11,419 nt of DNA. It comes from Parvibaculum sp. (GTDB lineage Bacteria > Pseudomonadota > Alphaproteobacteria > Parvibaculales > Parvibaculaceae). Made by a program: the position numbers and the translations under genes. The notes beneath the pieces are model-generated. The model did not search any database. It was given only the letters and a program-made list of their open reading frames with translations, and was not told where the DNA came from. The stretch is from assembly GCA_020062605.1 (NCBI GenBank), contig JAGUWA010000403.1, positions 1 to 11,419 on the forward strand, in the 5' to 3' direction. Positions within the stretch are counted from its first letter, which is position 1; every line of letters begins with the position of its first letter. This document shows, one piece after another, positions 1 to 7,179 of this stretch.

Positions 1-83
1 CCCATCATGTCGGAAATCTTGCCCCTGCCGAACAGCAGCACGATGAGGACGAGGACGATGAGGATTTGTGTCCAACCCGGCAT
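1..83 (-). CDS. tatA: Sec-independent protein translocase subunit TatA (N-terminal part, cut by window edge)
   Basis: Only the first 27 codons and two bases of the next lie in the window; the gene continues past the left edge. The visible residues are an uncharged start (MPGWTQ), one hydrophobic transmembrane stretch (about residues 7-18, rich in Leu, Val and Ile), then the FGRGKISD hinge where the amphipathic helix begins. This is the standard TatA layout: FG followed by a basic, lysine-containing helix. TatA oligomerises in the inner membrane to let folded twin-arginine substrates through, together with TatBC. The start is ATG with GGAG six bases upstream. It lies downstream of scpB in the same direction, a common alphaproteobacterial neighbourhood in which tatB and tatC follow; those are outside the window. 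TatB is the alternative family, but TatB usually starts with a different motif (FDIGxxEL), so TatA is preferred. Confidence 0.9.
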   Translation of the reverse strand, partial: MPGWTQILIVLVLIVLLFGRGKISDMM

Positions 84-209
84 TTCTGTCTCCAATGGCG
101 GAGGGTTTGCCCCGCCTTGCTCGAAATAAAGCACTACCTTGCGCCAATATGGGCGCTCGGGGCCGAAATTGCGATATCAAACCCGCCCGCGACTGCGCGC
201 CCCGCCTTC

Positions 210-237
210 AAGATATCCCGTTAACCTAATACCTCAA
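210..237 (-). promoter_or_regulatory. Candidate sigma70-type promoter for tatA
   Basis: On the minus strand TTGAGG (237-232) and TATCTT (215-210) are 16 bases apart, in the most AT-rich part of the 209-bp scpB-tatA gap. A start near position 203 would give a leader of about 120 nt. The match is moderate, and readthrough from scpB is also possible because no clear intrinsic terminator follows scpB. Confidence 0.33.
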
Positions 238-292
238 ACAACTGGCATCGCTGCAATTTAGCTTCGCAGCTCAGAAACAGGATGAGGCGGGG

Positions 293-1117
293 TCAATCGT
301 CTTCCTTCGTTTCCTGCTCCAGATGATCGTCGAGCGCGGCACCGTACTCCTCTTCGGTCTCGAACTCGCCGTCACCCTCGCCACCCGTATCGGACGGGTT
401 CGGGATATCGAAGCCGGGCGGAAGACGCCCGTCGAGAAGACCGGCGGCCTTGAGTTCGTCCACGCCCGGCAGATCGCCGACATTCTCGAGCCCGAAATGA
501 ACGAGAAAATCCTCCGTCGTGCCGTAGGTCACGGGGCGGCCGGGGGTCCGCTTTCGGCCGCGAAGCCGCACCCAGCCCGTCTCCATCAGCACATCGAGCG
601 TTCCTTTGGATACCGAGACGCCGCGGATCTCCTCGATCTCGGCGCGCGTCACCGGCTGGTGATAGGCGATGATCGCGAGCGTCTCCATCGCCGCCCGCGA
701 AAGCCGCCGCTGCTCGACCGCCTCACGCTCCATCAGGAACGACAGGTCGTCCGCCGTCCGGAACATCCATTTATTTGCGATACGAACGAGGTTTACGCCC
801 CGGCTCTCATAGGTTTTCTGAAGGTCCTCGATGACCGCGCCAACATCCGCGCCCTCCGGCAGACGGGCCGCGATGCTGTCGATGTCGAGCGGCTCGGCGG
901 CCGCGAAGAACAACGCCTCGGCCATGCGCATGAGTTGCGCGTGCTCGGTCGCGTTGACCGGGAACTTGACGACATTCTCTGCGTCCGGCTCCGCCGCATC
1001 GCCCTCCTCGGAGGTCTCCGCGTCCGTGCCGTCTTCCTCGTTCTGTTCCGGTTCCTGCGCGTCGGCTGCCATGTCGATATCGCTTTCGGCTTCGCTCACG
1101 GTCGTCTCGTCATTCAT
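293..1117 (-). CDS. scpB: Segregation and condensation protein B (ScpB)
   Basis: 274 residues. ScpB binds as a dimer to the middle of the kleisin ScpA and, with SMC, forms the bacterial condensin that compacts and separates sister chromosomes near the origin. The core runs from about residue 58 to 212. The most conserved block is at 144-210, with ETLAIIAYHQPVTRAEIEEI, then the GVSVSKGTL stretch, then RKRTPGRPVTYGTT and the FLVHFGL end of the second winged helix. Both ends are unusually acidic: residues 1-48 are mostly Asp, Glu, Ala and Thr, and the tail after about 243 is again Glu/Asp-rich, so the protein is longer than compact homologues. The start is the ATG whose first four bases (ATGA) contain the scpA stop, so the two genes are translationally coupled. 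The frame stays open 101 codons further upstream inside scpA, but that part resembles no ScpB sequence and is not included. Confidence 0.95.
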   Translation of the reverse strand: MNDETTVSEAESDIDMAADAQEPEQNEEDGTDAETSEEGDAAEPDAENVVKFPVNATEHAQLMRMAEALFFAAAEPLDIDSIAARLPEGADVGAVIEDLQKTYESRGVNLVRIANKWMFRTADDLSFLMEREAVEQRRLSRAAMETLAIIAYHQPVTRAEIEEIRGVSVSKGTLDVLMETGWVRLRGRKRTPGRPVTYGTTEDFLVHFGLENVGDLPGVDELKAAGLLDGRLPPGFDIPNPSDTGGEGDGEFETEEEYGAALDDHLEQETKEDD

Positions 1118-2037
1118 TCTTCGTGGTTCTCTGACGTGTCGGCCGGTCCGGCCGGCGGTTGATCGGGGCTCGGCTCGCGCCGCCGGACGAAGACGGGGCT
1201 GAAGGCCCCCGACTGCCGGATCTCCATGAGGCCATCCTTGGCGAGCACGAGTGCGGCACTGAGCGTGCTCGCAATCGCAGAACGCCGGAGCGCAGGGCTC
1301 ATTTCCTCCAGCGGCAGATAGCCATCGATCCGCCCCCAGTCGAACATCATGCCCATCATGCGCTCGAGCCGGTGTCGCGCGGCTTCGATCGCCATGATGG
1401 GCAGGCGCTTCGGCTCCCATTTGGTCTCATGACCTTTGAGCCGCTGATCGGAATAAGCCTTCAGCAGATCGAAAAGCGTTCCCTGATACTGGCTCGTCCT
1501 GATGAGACGAATACCTTCCGGCGCGCCGCGCGCGAAGACATGCATGCCCATCCGGCACTGCCGGCCGAAGATTTCCGAGCTCGCCTTGCGCATCGCTTCG
1601 AGGCGCTGGAGCTGGAAAGCGAGCCGCGCCGCCATTTCGGCGCCGGACGGCCCCTCTTCTTCTTCCGGAGGCGGAAGCAGGAGCTTCGACTTCAGAAAAG
1701 CGAGCCACGACGCCATGACGAGATAGTCGGCGGCGAGGTCGAGCTCCATCCGTCGCGCCTGCGTGATGAAGTCGAGATACTGCTCGGCGAGCTTCAGGAT
1801 CGAAATCTTCGTGAGATCGACCTTCTGGTTCCGCGCAAGCGTGAGCAGGACGTCGAGAGGCCCCTCGAAGCCGTCCAGATCGACGATCAGCGTGTTTTCG
1901 TCGGCCTCTTCCACGGGGCCGCGCGGCGGACCCTCCTCGAAAGACGCAGCCGATCCGGCATCGGCAGCCTGATCAGGCTGCGCATCGCCGTCTGCGTCGC
2001 TTTGAGGAGGCGCCTCGGTCATGACTGCCTGCTGCAT
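1114..2037 (-). CDS. scpA: Segregation and condensation protein A (ScpA, kleisin)
   Basis: 307 residues from the chosen start. ScpA is the kleisin that bridges the two SMC heads and carries ScpB. After a poorly conserved acidic N-terminus (1-50), the conserved kleisin start is at about 52-120: VDLDGFEGPLDVLLTLAR, then VDLTKISILKLAEQYLDF, then the DYLVMASWLAFLKSKLLLP segment. The C-terminal winged helix that docks on an SMC head is at about 240-287, ending LAKDGLMEIRQSGAFSPVFV. The ATG at 2037 is chosen because GGA lies four bases upstream; an in-frame ATG at 2022 (302 residues) and a TTG at 2046 are possible and would change only the disordered N-terminus. The 129-bp gap to nagZ has no clear terminator, so cotranscription is likely. 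The stop overlaps the scpB start by ATGA. Confidence 0.95.
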   Translation of the reverse strand: MQQAVMTEAPPQSDADGDAQPDQAADAGSAASFEEGPPRGPVEEADENTLIVDLDGFEGPLDVLLTLARNQKVDLTKISILKLAEQYLDFITQARRMELDLAADYLVMASWLAFLKSKLLLPPPEEEEGPSGAEMAARLAFQLQRLEAMRKASSEIFGRQCRMGMHVFARGAPEGIRLIRTSQYQGTLFDLLKAYSDQRLKGHETKWEPKRLPIMAIEAARHRLERMMGMMFDWGRIDGYLPLEEMSPALRRSAIASTLSAALVLAKDGLMEIRQSGAFSPVFVRRREPSPDQPPAGPADTSENHEE

Positions 2038-2166
2038 TCGGTCCAAATTGTTGAGTTCCCCGCGCCCCTTAGCCGATCCTGCCCGGCGGCAAGGGACGAA
2101 TGGCCTTTATACCCCTCGACCCAAGGCGCGGGTACCCCGTTTCTCGGCTTATCCCCAGCGATCTTG

Positions 2167-3180
2167 TCAGGCGAGCGACATAAGTCGGCTGAATTCGGCG
2201 AAGGCCGAATCGGTATCCAGAGGCTCCGAGGACGGGAAAGCGCGGGCCAGCGCCGCCTCGGAGCGGGCAAGGCTCTCTCCGGTAAGCAAGGCCGCCTCCG
2301 CCTCAACGGCTTCCATTTCAGCCATATCGCCATTGCAGTGGAGGACGAGATCGCAGCCCGCCGCGAGAGCGGCCCTCGTCCTCTCCGCCAGCCCGCCTCG
2401 GAGTGCCTTCATGGAGAGGTCGTCCGACATGAGAAGCCCCTCAAAGCCGATGCGGGCCCTGATCGTGTCGCGGATGACGGTCGCCGAGGTGGTGGCCGGA
2501 TTGTCGGGATCGAGCGCCGTGTAGACCACGTGAGCGGTCATGGCGAGCGGCATGGAGCGGAGCGCACGGAAAGGTACGAAATCCGTCTGCTCAAGTTCGT
2601 CGAGCGAGGCATTCACGACAGGCAGCTTTTCGTGGCTGTCGGCTCCTGCGCGCCCATGCCCTGGAATGTGCTTGATGACGGGCAGCACGCCGCCGGCCAT
2701 GAGGCCCTCGGCCGCCGCAAGACCAAGCGCCGCCACAGGCTCCGGCTCATCTGCATAGGCGCGGTCACCGATCACATCATGCGCGCCCGGCACCGGCACA
2801 TCGAGCACGGGCAGGCAGTCGACCGTGATACCGACGCTCCGAAGTTCGGCGGCCATCAGCCGCGCGCCGAGACGCGCCGCATGGAGACCCTTTTCCGCAT
2901 CGCGTTCGTAAAGTTCGCCATAGCGCCGCCCCGCCGGCCATGACTGCCAGTGCGGCGGCCGCAGGCGTTGCACTCTTCCGCCCTCCTGGTCGATCAGGAT
3001 CGGTGCATCATGTCCTGCCGCTTCGCGGAGCGCGGCCGCCAGATGCAGCACCTGATCGGGAGACATAATGTTCCGCGCGAAAAGCATGAAGCCCCACGGG
3101 CATGCTTCGCGGAAAAAGCTTCTCTCGTCGGCAGTGAGTTCGGCACCGGCGCATCCGTAGATCACCGCGCTGACGCTCAC
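2167..3180 (-). CDS. nagZ: Beta-N-acetylhexosaminidase NagZ (glycoside hydrolase family 3)
   Basis: 337 residues, the usual size of a single-domain cytosolic NagZ. It removes GlcNAc from GlcNAc-1,6-anhydroMurNAc-peptides during peptidoglycan recycling; in AmpC-bearing bacteria its product feeds beta-lactamase induction. Visible family marks are WGFMLFARN (29-37), IDQEGGRVQR (63-72), the catalytic loop KHIPGHG with DSH (170-183, His183 as the expected acid/base), and SDDLSMKAL (252-260) carrying the nucleophile Asp. There is no signal peptide, which fits the cytosol. The start chosen is GTG at 3180, whose GTGA overlaps the SPOR gene's stop and which has GAGG five bases upstream; the resulting start (MSVSAVIYGCAG) matches related proteins. 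An in-frame GTG at 3198, preceded by an AGGG-type site, would add six residues. Confidence 0.95.
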   Translation of the reverse strand: MSVSAVIYGCAGAELTADERSFFREACPWGFMLFARNIMSPDQVLHLAAALREAAGHDAPILIDQEGGRVQRLRPPHWQSWPAGRRYGELYERDAEKGLHAARLGARLMAAELRSVGITVDCLPVLDVPVPGAHDVIGDRAYADEPEPVAALGLAAAEGLMAGGVLPVIKHIPGHGRAGADSHEKLPVVNASLDELEQTDFVPFRALRSMPLAMTAHVVYTALDPDNPATTSATVIRDTIRARIGFEGLLMSDDLSMKALRGGLAERTRAALAAGCDLVLHCNGDMAEMEAVEAEAALLTGESLARSEAALARAFPSSEPLDTDSAFAEFSRLMSLA

Positions 3181-4016
3181 CTTGGCCTCACGAGACACCC
3201 CTGTCCCTTCGTTTCAAGGCTGGCGCAAAGCCCGTCTGCCGCCGCCTTGTCCATGTAGCCGGCGCGGAGACGGTAATAGATGCCCTTCTCGCCGAGATCC
3301 GCGCGCTGAATATCGCTCGTGAGCGAGCCAAGCAGGTCCGGATACTTTCCCTGCAGCTTGCGGAACGCATCCCGTGCCGATGGTTCATCGCGGAAGGCGG
3401 CGAGCTGGACGACATAACCGCCGGGTGCGGCGGAAGGTGCGGGCGGCGCTTCCTGCGCGGCGGACTCGGGGGCCTGAGCCGCAGGCACTTCTTCGACAGG
3501 CGCGCGTTCCTCGACCGGAGCGGAAGGCACCGTCTCGATGGGCGCGGTTTCAATGCCGCTCGTTTCGAGCGACTGCGCCATCCTGTCGAGCGCTTGCTGA
3601 TCCTGCGGTGGTGGAATGGCCGAATTGTCGATCGCCAGAGGCTCTTCGGCGGGCGGCAGCAACTGCTCGCCCTCACTCGGCTGAACCGCATTTTCGCCGG
3701 TGATGCGGTTGTAGACACCGGCATCCTGATGCGGAAACGTCTTGCCGCCCGGATTTGCGGGTAATTCCTTCGCCGGTTCGCCGTCCGCGCGAAGGATCGG
3801 CGGCACGCCATTCGGCGTCTGCTGCGAACCCTGACGGTAGGCGAGAAACACGACGCCCGCGAAAACAGCAAGAAGCGCAACGACGCTGAGAAGCATCAGA
3901 CTCCGGCGCCTGCCACCGGTTCTTTCTTCCTCGTCTTCGTAGCGTTCATAGTCCTCGATATCGGGATCGATGTCGTATTCCGGCTCCTCGTCCCAGCCGT
4001 CATCCCTGTGCGACAT
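3177..4016 (-). CDS. Membrane-anchored SPOR-domain protein (FtsN-like architecture)
   Basis: 279 residues with one membrane pass. The cytoplasmic N-terminus (1-33) is strongly acidic with many Asp, Glu and Tyr. A basic GGRRR stop precedes a hydrophobic helix at about 39-60. A low-complexity periplasmic linker (about 65-198) is rich in Pro, Ala and Glu (repeated APVEE-like pieces). A C-terminal SPOR domain spans about 200-277, starting GGYVVQLAAFRDEPSA and containing YYRLRAGYMD. SPOR domains bind glycan strands lacking stem peptides at division septa, so a role in division or peptidoglycan remodelling is likely. FtsN has the same layout, but sequence outside SPOR is too unspecific to name it so. 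ATG overlaps the argS stop by one base (TGATG), and its own stop overlaps the nagZ start, placing it in a coupled row with another peptidoglycan gene. Confidence 0.88.
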   Translation of the reverse strand: MSHRDDGWDEEPEYDIDPDIEDYERYEDEEERTGGRRRSLMLLSVVALLAVFAGVVFLAYRQGSQQTPNGVPPILRADGEPAKELPANPGGKTFPHQDAGVYNRITGENAVQPSEGEQLLPPAEEPLAIDNSAIPPPQDQQALDRMAQSLETSGIETAPIETVPSAPVEERAPVEEVPAAQAPESAAQEAPPAPSAAPGGYVVQLAAFRDEPSARDAFRKLQGKYPDLLGSLTSDIQRADLGEKGIYYRLRAGYMDKAAADGLCASLETKGQGCLVRPR

Positions 4017-5767
4017 CAGCGCATCTCCTCGATCGGCTCCACCCCCAGAACCCCCAGACCGGACGCGATGACATGCGCCGTGGCACGAATCAGCGCGAGC
4101 CTTGCAAGCGTAGCATCCCTGTCTTCCGGCAGGATGAAACGAAGCGACGGTTCGTCCTTGCCCTTGTTCCAGAGCGCATGGAAGGCAGAGGCAAGGTCGT
4201 AGAGATAGAAGGCGATGCGGTGCGGCTCATGCGCGAGCGCCGCCTGCTCGACCTGGCGCGGGAATGCCGCCATCAACCGCATCAGCGTCATTTCGGCTTC
4301 GTCGCCGAGCCGGTCGAGAGAGGCATTCGCGAGGGCGCCGTCGGAAATGTCGTAGCCGCCCTCTTCGACCGCCTTGCGCAACACGGAATGAATGCGCGCA
4401 TGGGCGTATTGCACATAAAACACCGGATTATCGCGCGACTGCTCCATGACTTTCGCAAAGTCGAAATCGAGCGGCGCGTCGTTCTTGCGCGTGAGCATCA
4501 TGAAGCGGACGACATCCTTGCCGACCTCGTCCACCACGTCGCGCAGCGTGATGAAATCGCCCGACCGTTTCGACATGCGCACAGGCTCGCCGTTCCGGAA
4601 CAGCCGGACCATCTGGCAGACCTTTACGTCGAACTCCGCCTCGCCGCCGGTCACGCCGGCGATTGCCGCCTTCATGCGCTTGATATAACCCGAATGATCG
4701 GCACCCCAGACATCGATCATGGTGCGGTAGCCGCGCTCGAACTTGTCGAGATGATAGGCGATGTCGGGCGCGAAATAGGTCCAGCTCCCATCGGACTTCT
4801 TCAGCGCGCGATCCACGTCGTCGCCGAATTGTGTCGAGCGGAAAAGCGTTTGCGGACGCGCTTCCCAGTCGTCCGGCAGCTCGCCCTTCGGCGGCTCCAG
4901 CGTGCCGATATAAATGAGGCCCTTGTCTTCAAGCGTCTTGAGCGTCCGCTCGACGGCGCCGGACCTGTGAAGCGAGAGTTCGGAAAAGAAGACTTCATGC
5001 GTGATGCCCAGCACCGCGAGATCGCCCCGGATGAGCTCCATCATGGCCTCGACGGCAGCTTCACGCGCGATCTGCAACGCTTCCGGTTCGTCCTTTTCGA
5101 GAAGGTCCTTGCCATAAGTCGCCGCAAGCGCAGCGCCGACGGACTTCAGATAGTCGCCTGGATAGAGCCCTTCCGGAATTTCGCCGATGCCGTGGCCCAG
5201 CGCCTCGCGGTACCGCAGGAAGGCGCTGCGCGCCAGAACCTCGATCTGGCCGCCCGCATCGTTGATGTAGTATTCGCGGCAGACGCGATAACCGACCTTT
5301 TCGAGAAGATTCGCGAGCGCGTCGCCAAAGACCGCTCCGCGGACATGGCCGACATGCATCGGCCCCGTCGGATTGGCGGAGACATATTCGACATTGACGG
5401 CCTGGTCCTTGCCGAGATCGCTCGTACCGTAGGAAGGACCGGCGCGCAGGATGTCCGGCACGCGCGCGAGCCAGAAGGCGGGTTCAAGCCGAAGATTGAT
5501 GAAGCCCGGCCCAGCGACCGAAACTTCCGTTACCGCCTCTTCCGTCGAGAGGCGCGCCGCGAGCCTTTCGGCGAGATCGCGAGGCTTCGTGCCGGCGGGT
5601 TTCGCAAGCACCATGGCGGCATTGGTCGACAGGTCACCGTGAGAGGGATCTCGCGGCGGCTCCACGGCGACGCGCGTATAGTCGAGGCCCGGCGGGAGCG
5701 CACCCTCCTCGACCAGGCCTTCCAGCGCTGCCTCTACCCGTCCCTCGAAATACCGGAAAATGTTCAT
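4016..5767 (-). CDS. argS: Arginyl-tRNA synthetase (class I)
   Basis: 583 residues, normal for bacterial ArgRS. It charges tRNA-Arg with arginine using ATP in the cytosol, and like the Glu and Gln enzymes needs the tRNA for amino-acid activation. Domains seen are the N-terminal Add-1 domain with SHGDLSTNAAM (42-52), then the first signature VSANPTGPMHVGH (129-141, HIGH equivalent HVGH). Next come YYINDAGGQ (166-174) and WGADHSGYIKRMKAA (354-368), the second signature RMSKRSG (397-403, KMSKS equivalent), and the DALR anticodon-binding domain from about 450 to the end (LGVLGVEPIEEMR). The ATG start gives the expected MNIF-type N-terminus; upstream codons of the same frame are not ArgRS-like. 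The ribosome site is weak (GGCGG). dgt ends 83 bp upstream, and a small hairpin lies between. Confidence 0.98.
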   Translation of the reverse strand: MNIFRYFEGRVEAALEGLVEEGALPPGLDYTRVAVEPPRDPSHGDLSTNAAMVLAKPAGTKPRDLAERLAARLSTEEAVTEVSVAGPGFINLRLEPAFWLARVPDILRAGPSYGTSDLGKDQAVNVEYVSANPTGPMHVGHVRGAVFGDALANLLEKVGYRVCREYYINDAGGQIEVLARSAFLRYREALGHGIGEIPEGLYPGDYLKSVGAALAATYGKDLLEKDEPEALQIAREAAVEAMMELIRGDLAVLGITHEVFFSELSLHRSGAVERTLKTLEDKGLIYIGTLEPPKGELPDDWEARPQTLFRSTQFGDDVDRALKKSDGSWTYFAPDIAYHLDKFERGYRTMIDVWGADHSGYIKRMKAAIAGVTGGEAEFDVKVCQMVRLFRNGEPVRMSKRSGDFITLRDVVDEVGKDVVRFMMLTRKNDAPLDFDFAKVMEQSRDNPVFYVQYAHARIHSVLRKAVEEGGYDISDGALANASLDRLGDEAEMTLMRLMAAFPRQVEQAALAHEPHRIAFYLYDLASAFHALWNKGKDEPSLRFILPEDRDATLARLALIRATAHVIASGLGVLGVEPIEEMR

Positions 5768-5790
5768 TGCCGCCGTCGCTTGTCTCGTTT

Positions 5791-5808
5791 TCCGGGCCCC
5801 TTCCCGGA
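5791..5808 (-). other. Small hairpin in the dgt-argS gap
   Basis: A perfect 6-bp inverted repeat (tccggg / cccgga) with a 6-base spacer sits 24 bases before the argS start. On the minus strand it is followed by an A-rich tract, not T residues, so it does not look like an intrinsic terminator for dgt. It may be a minor leader structure or chance in GC-rich DNA. Confidence 0.3.
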
Positions 5809-5850
5809 CGGCGCGCACTCTAGCCGCCGCACCCCCGCGTTTCCAGTCCC

Positions 5851-7041
5851 TCAGGCCCGGGGATCGTGGAGGTCGAAAAGGCGCTGATGCTCCTCGATGG
5901 CGAACTTGTCGGTCATACCGGCAATGAAATCGCAGACCCGGCGGGCGGTCTTGAAGCCGTCGGGACCGTCGCAGCCCCGCTGCCACTCCGGCGGCAGCTG
6001 ATCCGGCGCATGGTGAAGCAGCGCGAAGAGGTCGCGAACGATGCGCTGCGCCTTCCCCATGGAGCGGTTGACGCGGTAGTGCCGGTACATGCGCTGGAAG
6101 AGAAAGGCCTTCAGCGCGGCATTGTTCTCCGTCATCTCCGGCGTGAATGCGGCAACCGGACGGTCGAGCGCGCGAATCTCGGCGGCCGAAGAAGGTTTCG
6201 CCTCGTCGAGGCGCCGCTTCGTCTCCTCGAGCAGATCGGAGATCATGGTGCCGATGAGTTCGCGAACGGCCTCATGGATCACACGCGGCTCTTCAAGCCC
6301 CGGGTACCTGTCCGTCACCCGGCGGAAAACATCTCCGACAAGTGGCAGCGCCATGAGGTCGTCGATGGAGAAAAGCCCGGCGCGCAGACCGTCGTCGATG
6401 TCGTGGTTGTTGTAGGCGATGTCGTCGGCAAGCGCGGCAACCTGTGCCTCCGGTCCCGCGAAGCTGCCGAGTTCGAGATCCTGCGTCTCCGCATATTCGA
6501 CGATGGCACGCGGCAAATCCTCGAGCCAGCGGCCCGGCCCGATGAGCGGGCCGTTATGCTTCACCAGGCCTTCGAGCGTTTCCCATGTGAGGTTGAGACC
6601 GTCGAAGCGCGCGTAGCGGTGTTCGAGCTTGGTGACGATCCGCAGCGTCTGCGCGTTGTGATCGAAACCGCCATACTCCTTCATGCAGGCGTCGAGCGCT
6701 GTCTCGCCCGCATGGCCGAAGGGCGTGTGGCCGAGATCGTGCGCGAGGGCGAGCGTTTCGGAGAGGTCTTCGTCGAGCCCGAGCACGCGCGCGATGGAAC
6801 GCGCAATCTGCGAGACCTCAAGCGAATGGGACAGCCGCGTGCGGTAGTTGTCGCCCTCGTGATAGACGAAGACCTGCGTCTTGTATTTGAGGCGGCGGAA
6901 GGCGCCGGAATGGATGATCCGGTCCCGGTCGCGCTGGAAGGCCGTCCGCGTGGCGCTCTCGGCCTCCTCGAACAGGCGGCCGCGCGTCTCCCCGGCCTTT
7001 GTCGCATAGGGAGCTGTCGCGGCGGGATTGGAGATCAACAC
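5851..7041 (-). CDS. dgt: Deoxyguanosinetriphosphate triphosphohydrolase-like protein (HD domain, Dgt type 2)
   Basis: 396 residues, the usual size for the shorter dGTPase-like family. Members cleave dNTPs to the deoxynucleoside and tripolyphosphate, and so influence dNTP pools. The N-terminal block RDRDRIIHSGAFRRLKYKTQ (37-56) and YRTRLSHSLEVSQIAR (66-81) are typical. The metal-binding HD pattern is complete: His72, His101-Asp102 in LAHDLGHTPFGHAGE, and the Asp pair at 206-207 in ADDIAYNNHDIDD. The chosen start is GTG at 7041 with AAGGG about seven bases upstream; a TTG follows directly, so the exact N-terminus is open by one or two residues. It is transcribed away from erpA, sharing a 138-bp control region, and lies upstream of argS in the same direction with an 83-bp gap. 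Preference for dGTP cannot be read from the sequence. Confidence 0.93.
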   Translation of the reverse strand: MLISNPAATAPYATKAGETRGRLFEEAESATRTAFQRDRDRIIHSGAFRRLKYKTQVFVYHEGDNYRTRLSHSLEVSQIARSIARVLGLDEDLSETLALAHDLGHTPFGHAGETALDACMKEYGGFDHNAQTLRIVTKLEHRYARFDGLNLTWETLEGLVKHNGPLIGPGRWLEDLPRAIVEYAETQDLELGSFAGPEAQVAALADDIAYNNHDIDDGLRAGLFSIDDLMALPLVGDVFRRVTDRYPGLEEPRVIHEAVRELIGTMISDLLEETKRRLDEAKPSSAAEIRALDRPVAAFTPEMTENNAALKAFLFQRMYRHYRVNRSMGKAQRIVRDLFALLHHAPDQLPPEWQRGCDGPDGFKTARRVCDFIAGMTDKFAIEEHQRLFDLHDPRA

Positions 7042-7078
7042 GAAAAACCCTTGAATTCGTATGGTGTTAGCCGGAAAA

Positions 7079-7096
7079 GCCGGTTTGAAAACCGGC
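7079..7096. promoter_or_regulatory. Palindrome in the dgt/erpA divergent control region
   Basis: Perfect 8-bp arms gccggttt and aaaccggc around a two-base centre (ga). It lies 11 bases upstream of the erpA -35-like hexamer and 38 bases upstream of the dgt start, a suitable place for an operator that touches both genes. It does not match the Irr, RirA or IscR consensus sites I know, so no regulator is proposed. Confidence 0.4.
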
Positions 7097-7106
7097 CACC
7101 GGGCGC

Positions 7107-7135
7107 TTACATATCTGCTAAGGCAAATCTAGTAT
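7107..7135 (+). promoter_or_regulatory. Candidate sigma70-type promoter for erpA
   Basis: TTACAT (7107-7112) and TAGTAT (7130-7135) are separated by 17 bases, the best-spaced promoter-like pair in this gap. Transcription would start near 7142, giving a leader of about 38 nt that begins with the hairpin at 7143-7165. Confidence 0.5.
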
Positions 7136-7142
7136 GGTTGAA

Positions 7143-7165
7143 AGCCGAAAGCTTGCTTTCCGGCT
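7143..7165 (+). other. Stem-loop in the predicted erpA leader
   Basis: agccg (7143-7147) pairs with cggct (7161-7165), and aaag (7148-7151) with cttt (7156-7159). This makes a nine-pair stem with one bulged C (7160) and a four-base loop (cttg). It ends five bases before the GGGA ribosome-binding site (7170-7173), so it could affect translation start or mRNA 5' stability. Function is inferred from position only. Confidence 0.4.
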
Positions 7166-7179
7166 CCTTGGGATTGGAC

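Noticed and set aside
1118..1420. 101-codon upstream extension of scpB within scpA
   Set aside because: The residues resemble no ScpB N-terminus, and the ATGA overlap gives a natural start.
1159..2943. 594-codon open frame on the plus strand
   Set aside because: It lies antisense to scpA and nagZ, whose products are clearly recognised; its translation is Arg-rich and family-free, as expected for the reverse strand of GC-rich genes.
5791..5808. Hairpin before argS as a dgt terminator or T-box-like leader
   Set aside because: The stem is only six pairs, has no T-run downstream on the minus strand and no other leader features.
4073..5887. 604-codon open frame on the plus strand
   Set aside because: It is entirely antisense to argS and the dgt end; no motif is recognisable, and argS has complete class I signatures.
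7079..7096. Palindrome read as an iron-responsive Irr, RirA or IscR site because it stands before an Fe-S gene
   Set aside because: The sequence (gccggttt arms) does not match those consensus sites as I know them; only an unnamed operator is claimed.
5866..7179. Long N-terminal extension in frame with erpA, crossing antisense dgt
   Set aside because: Only the last 120 codons resemble a known family; the ribosome site and promoter fit the ATG at 7180.
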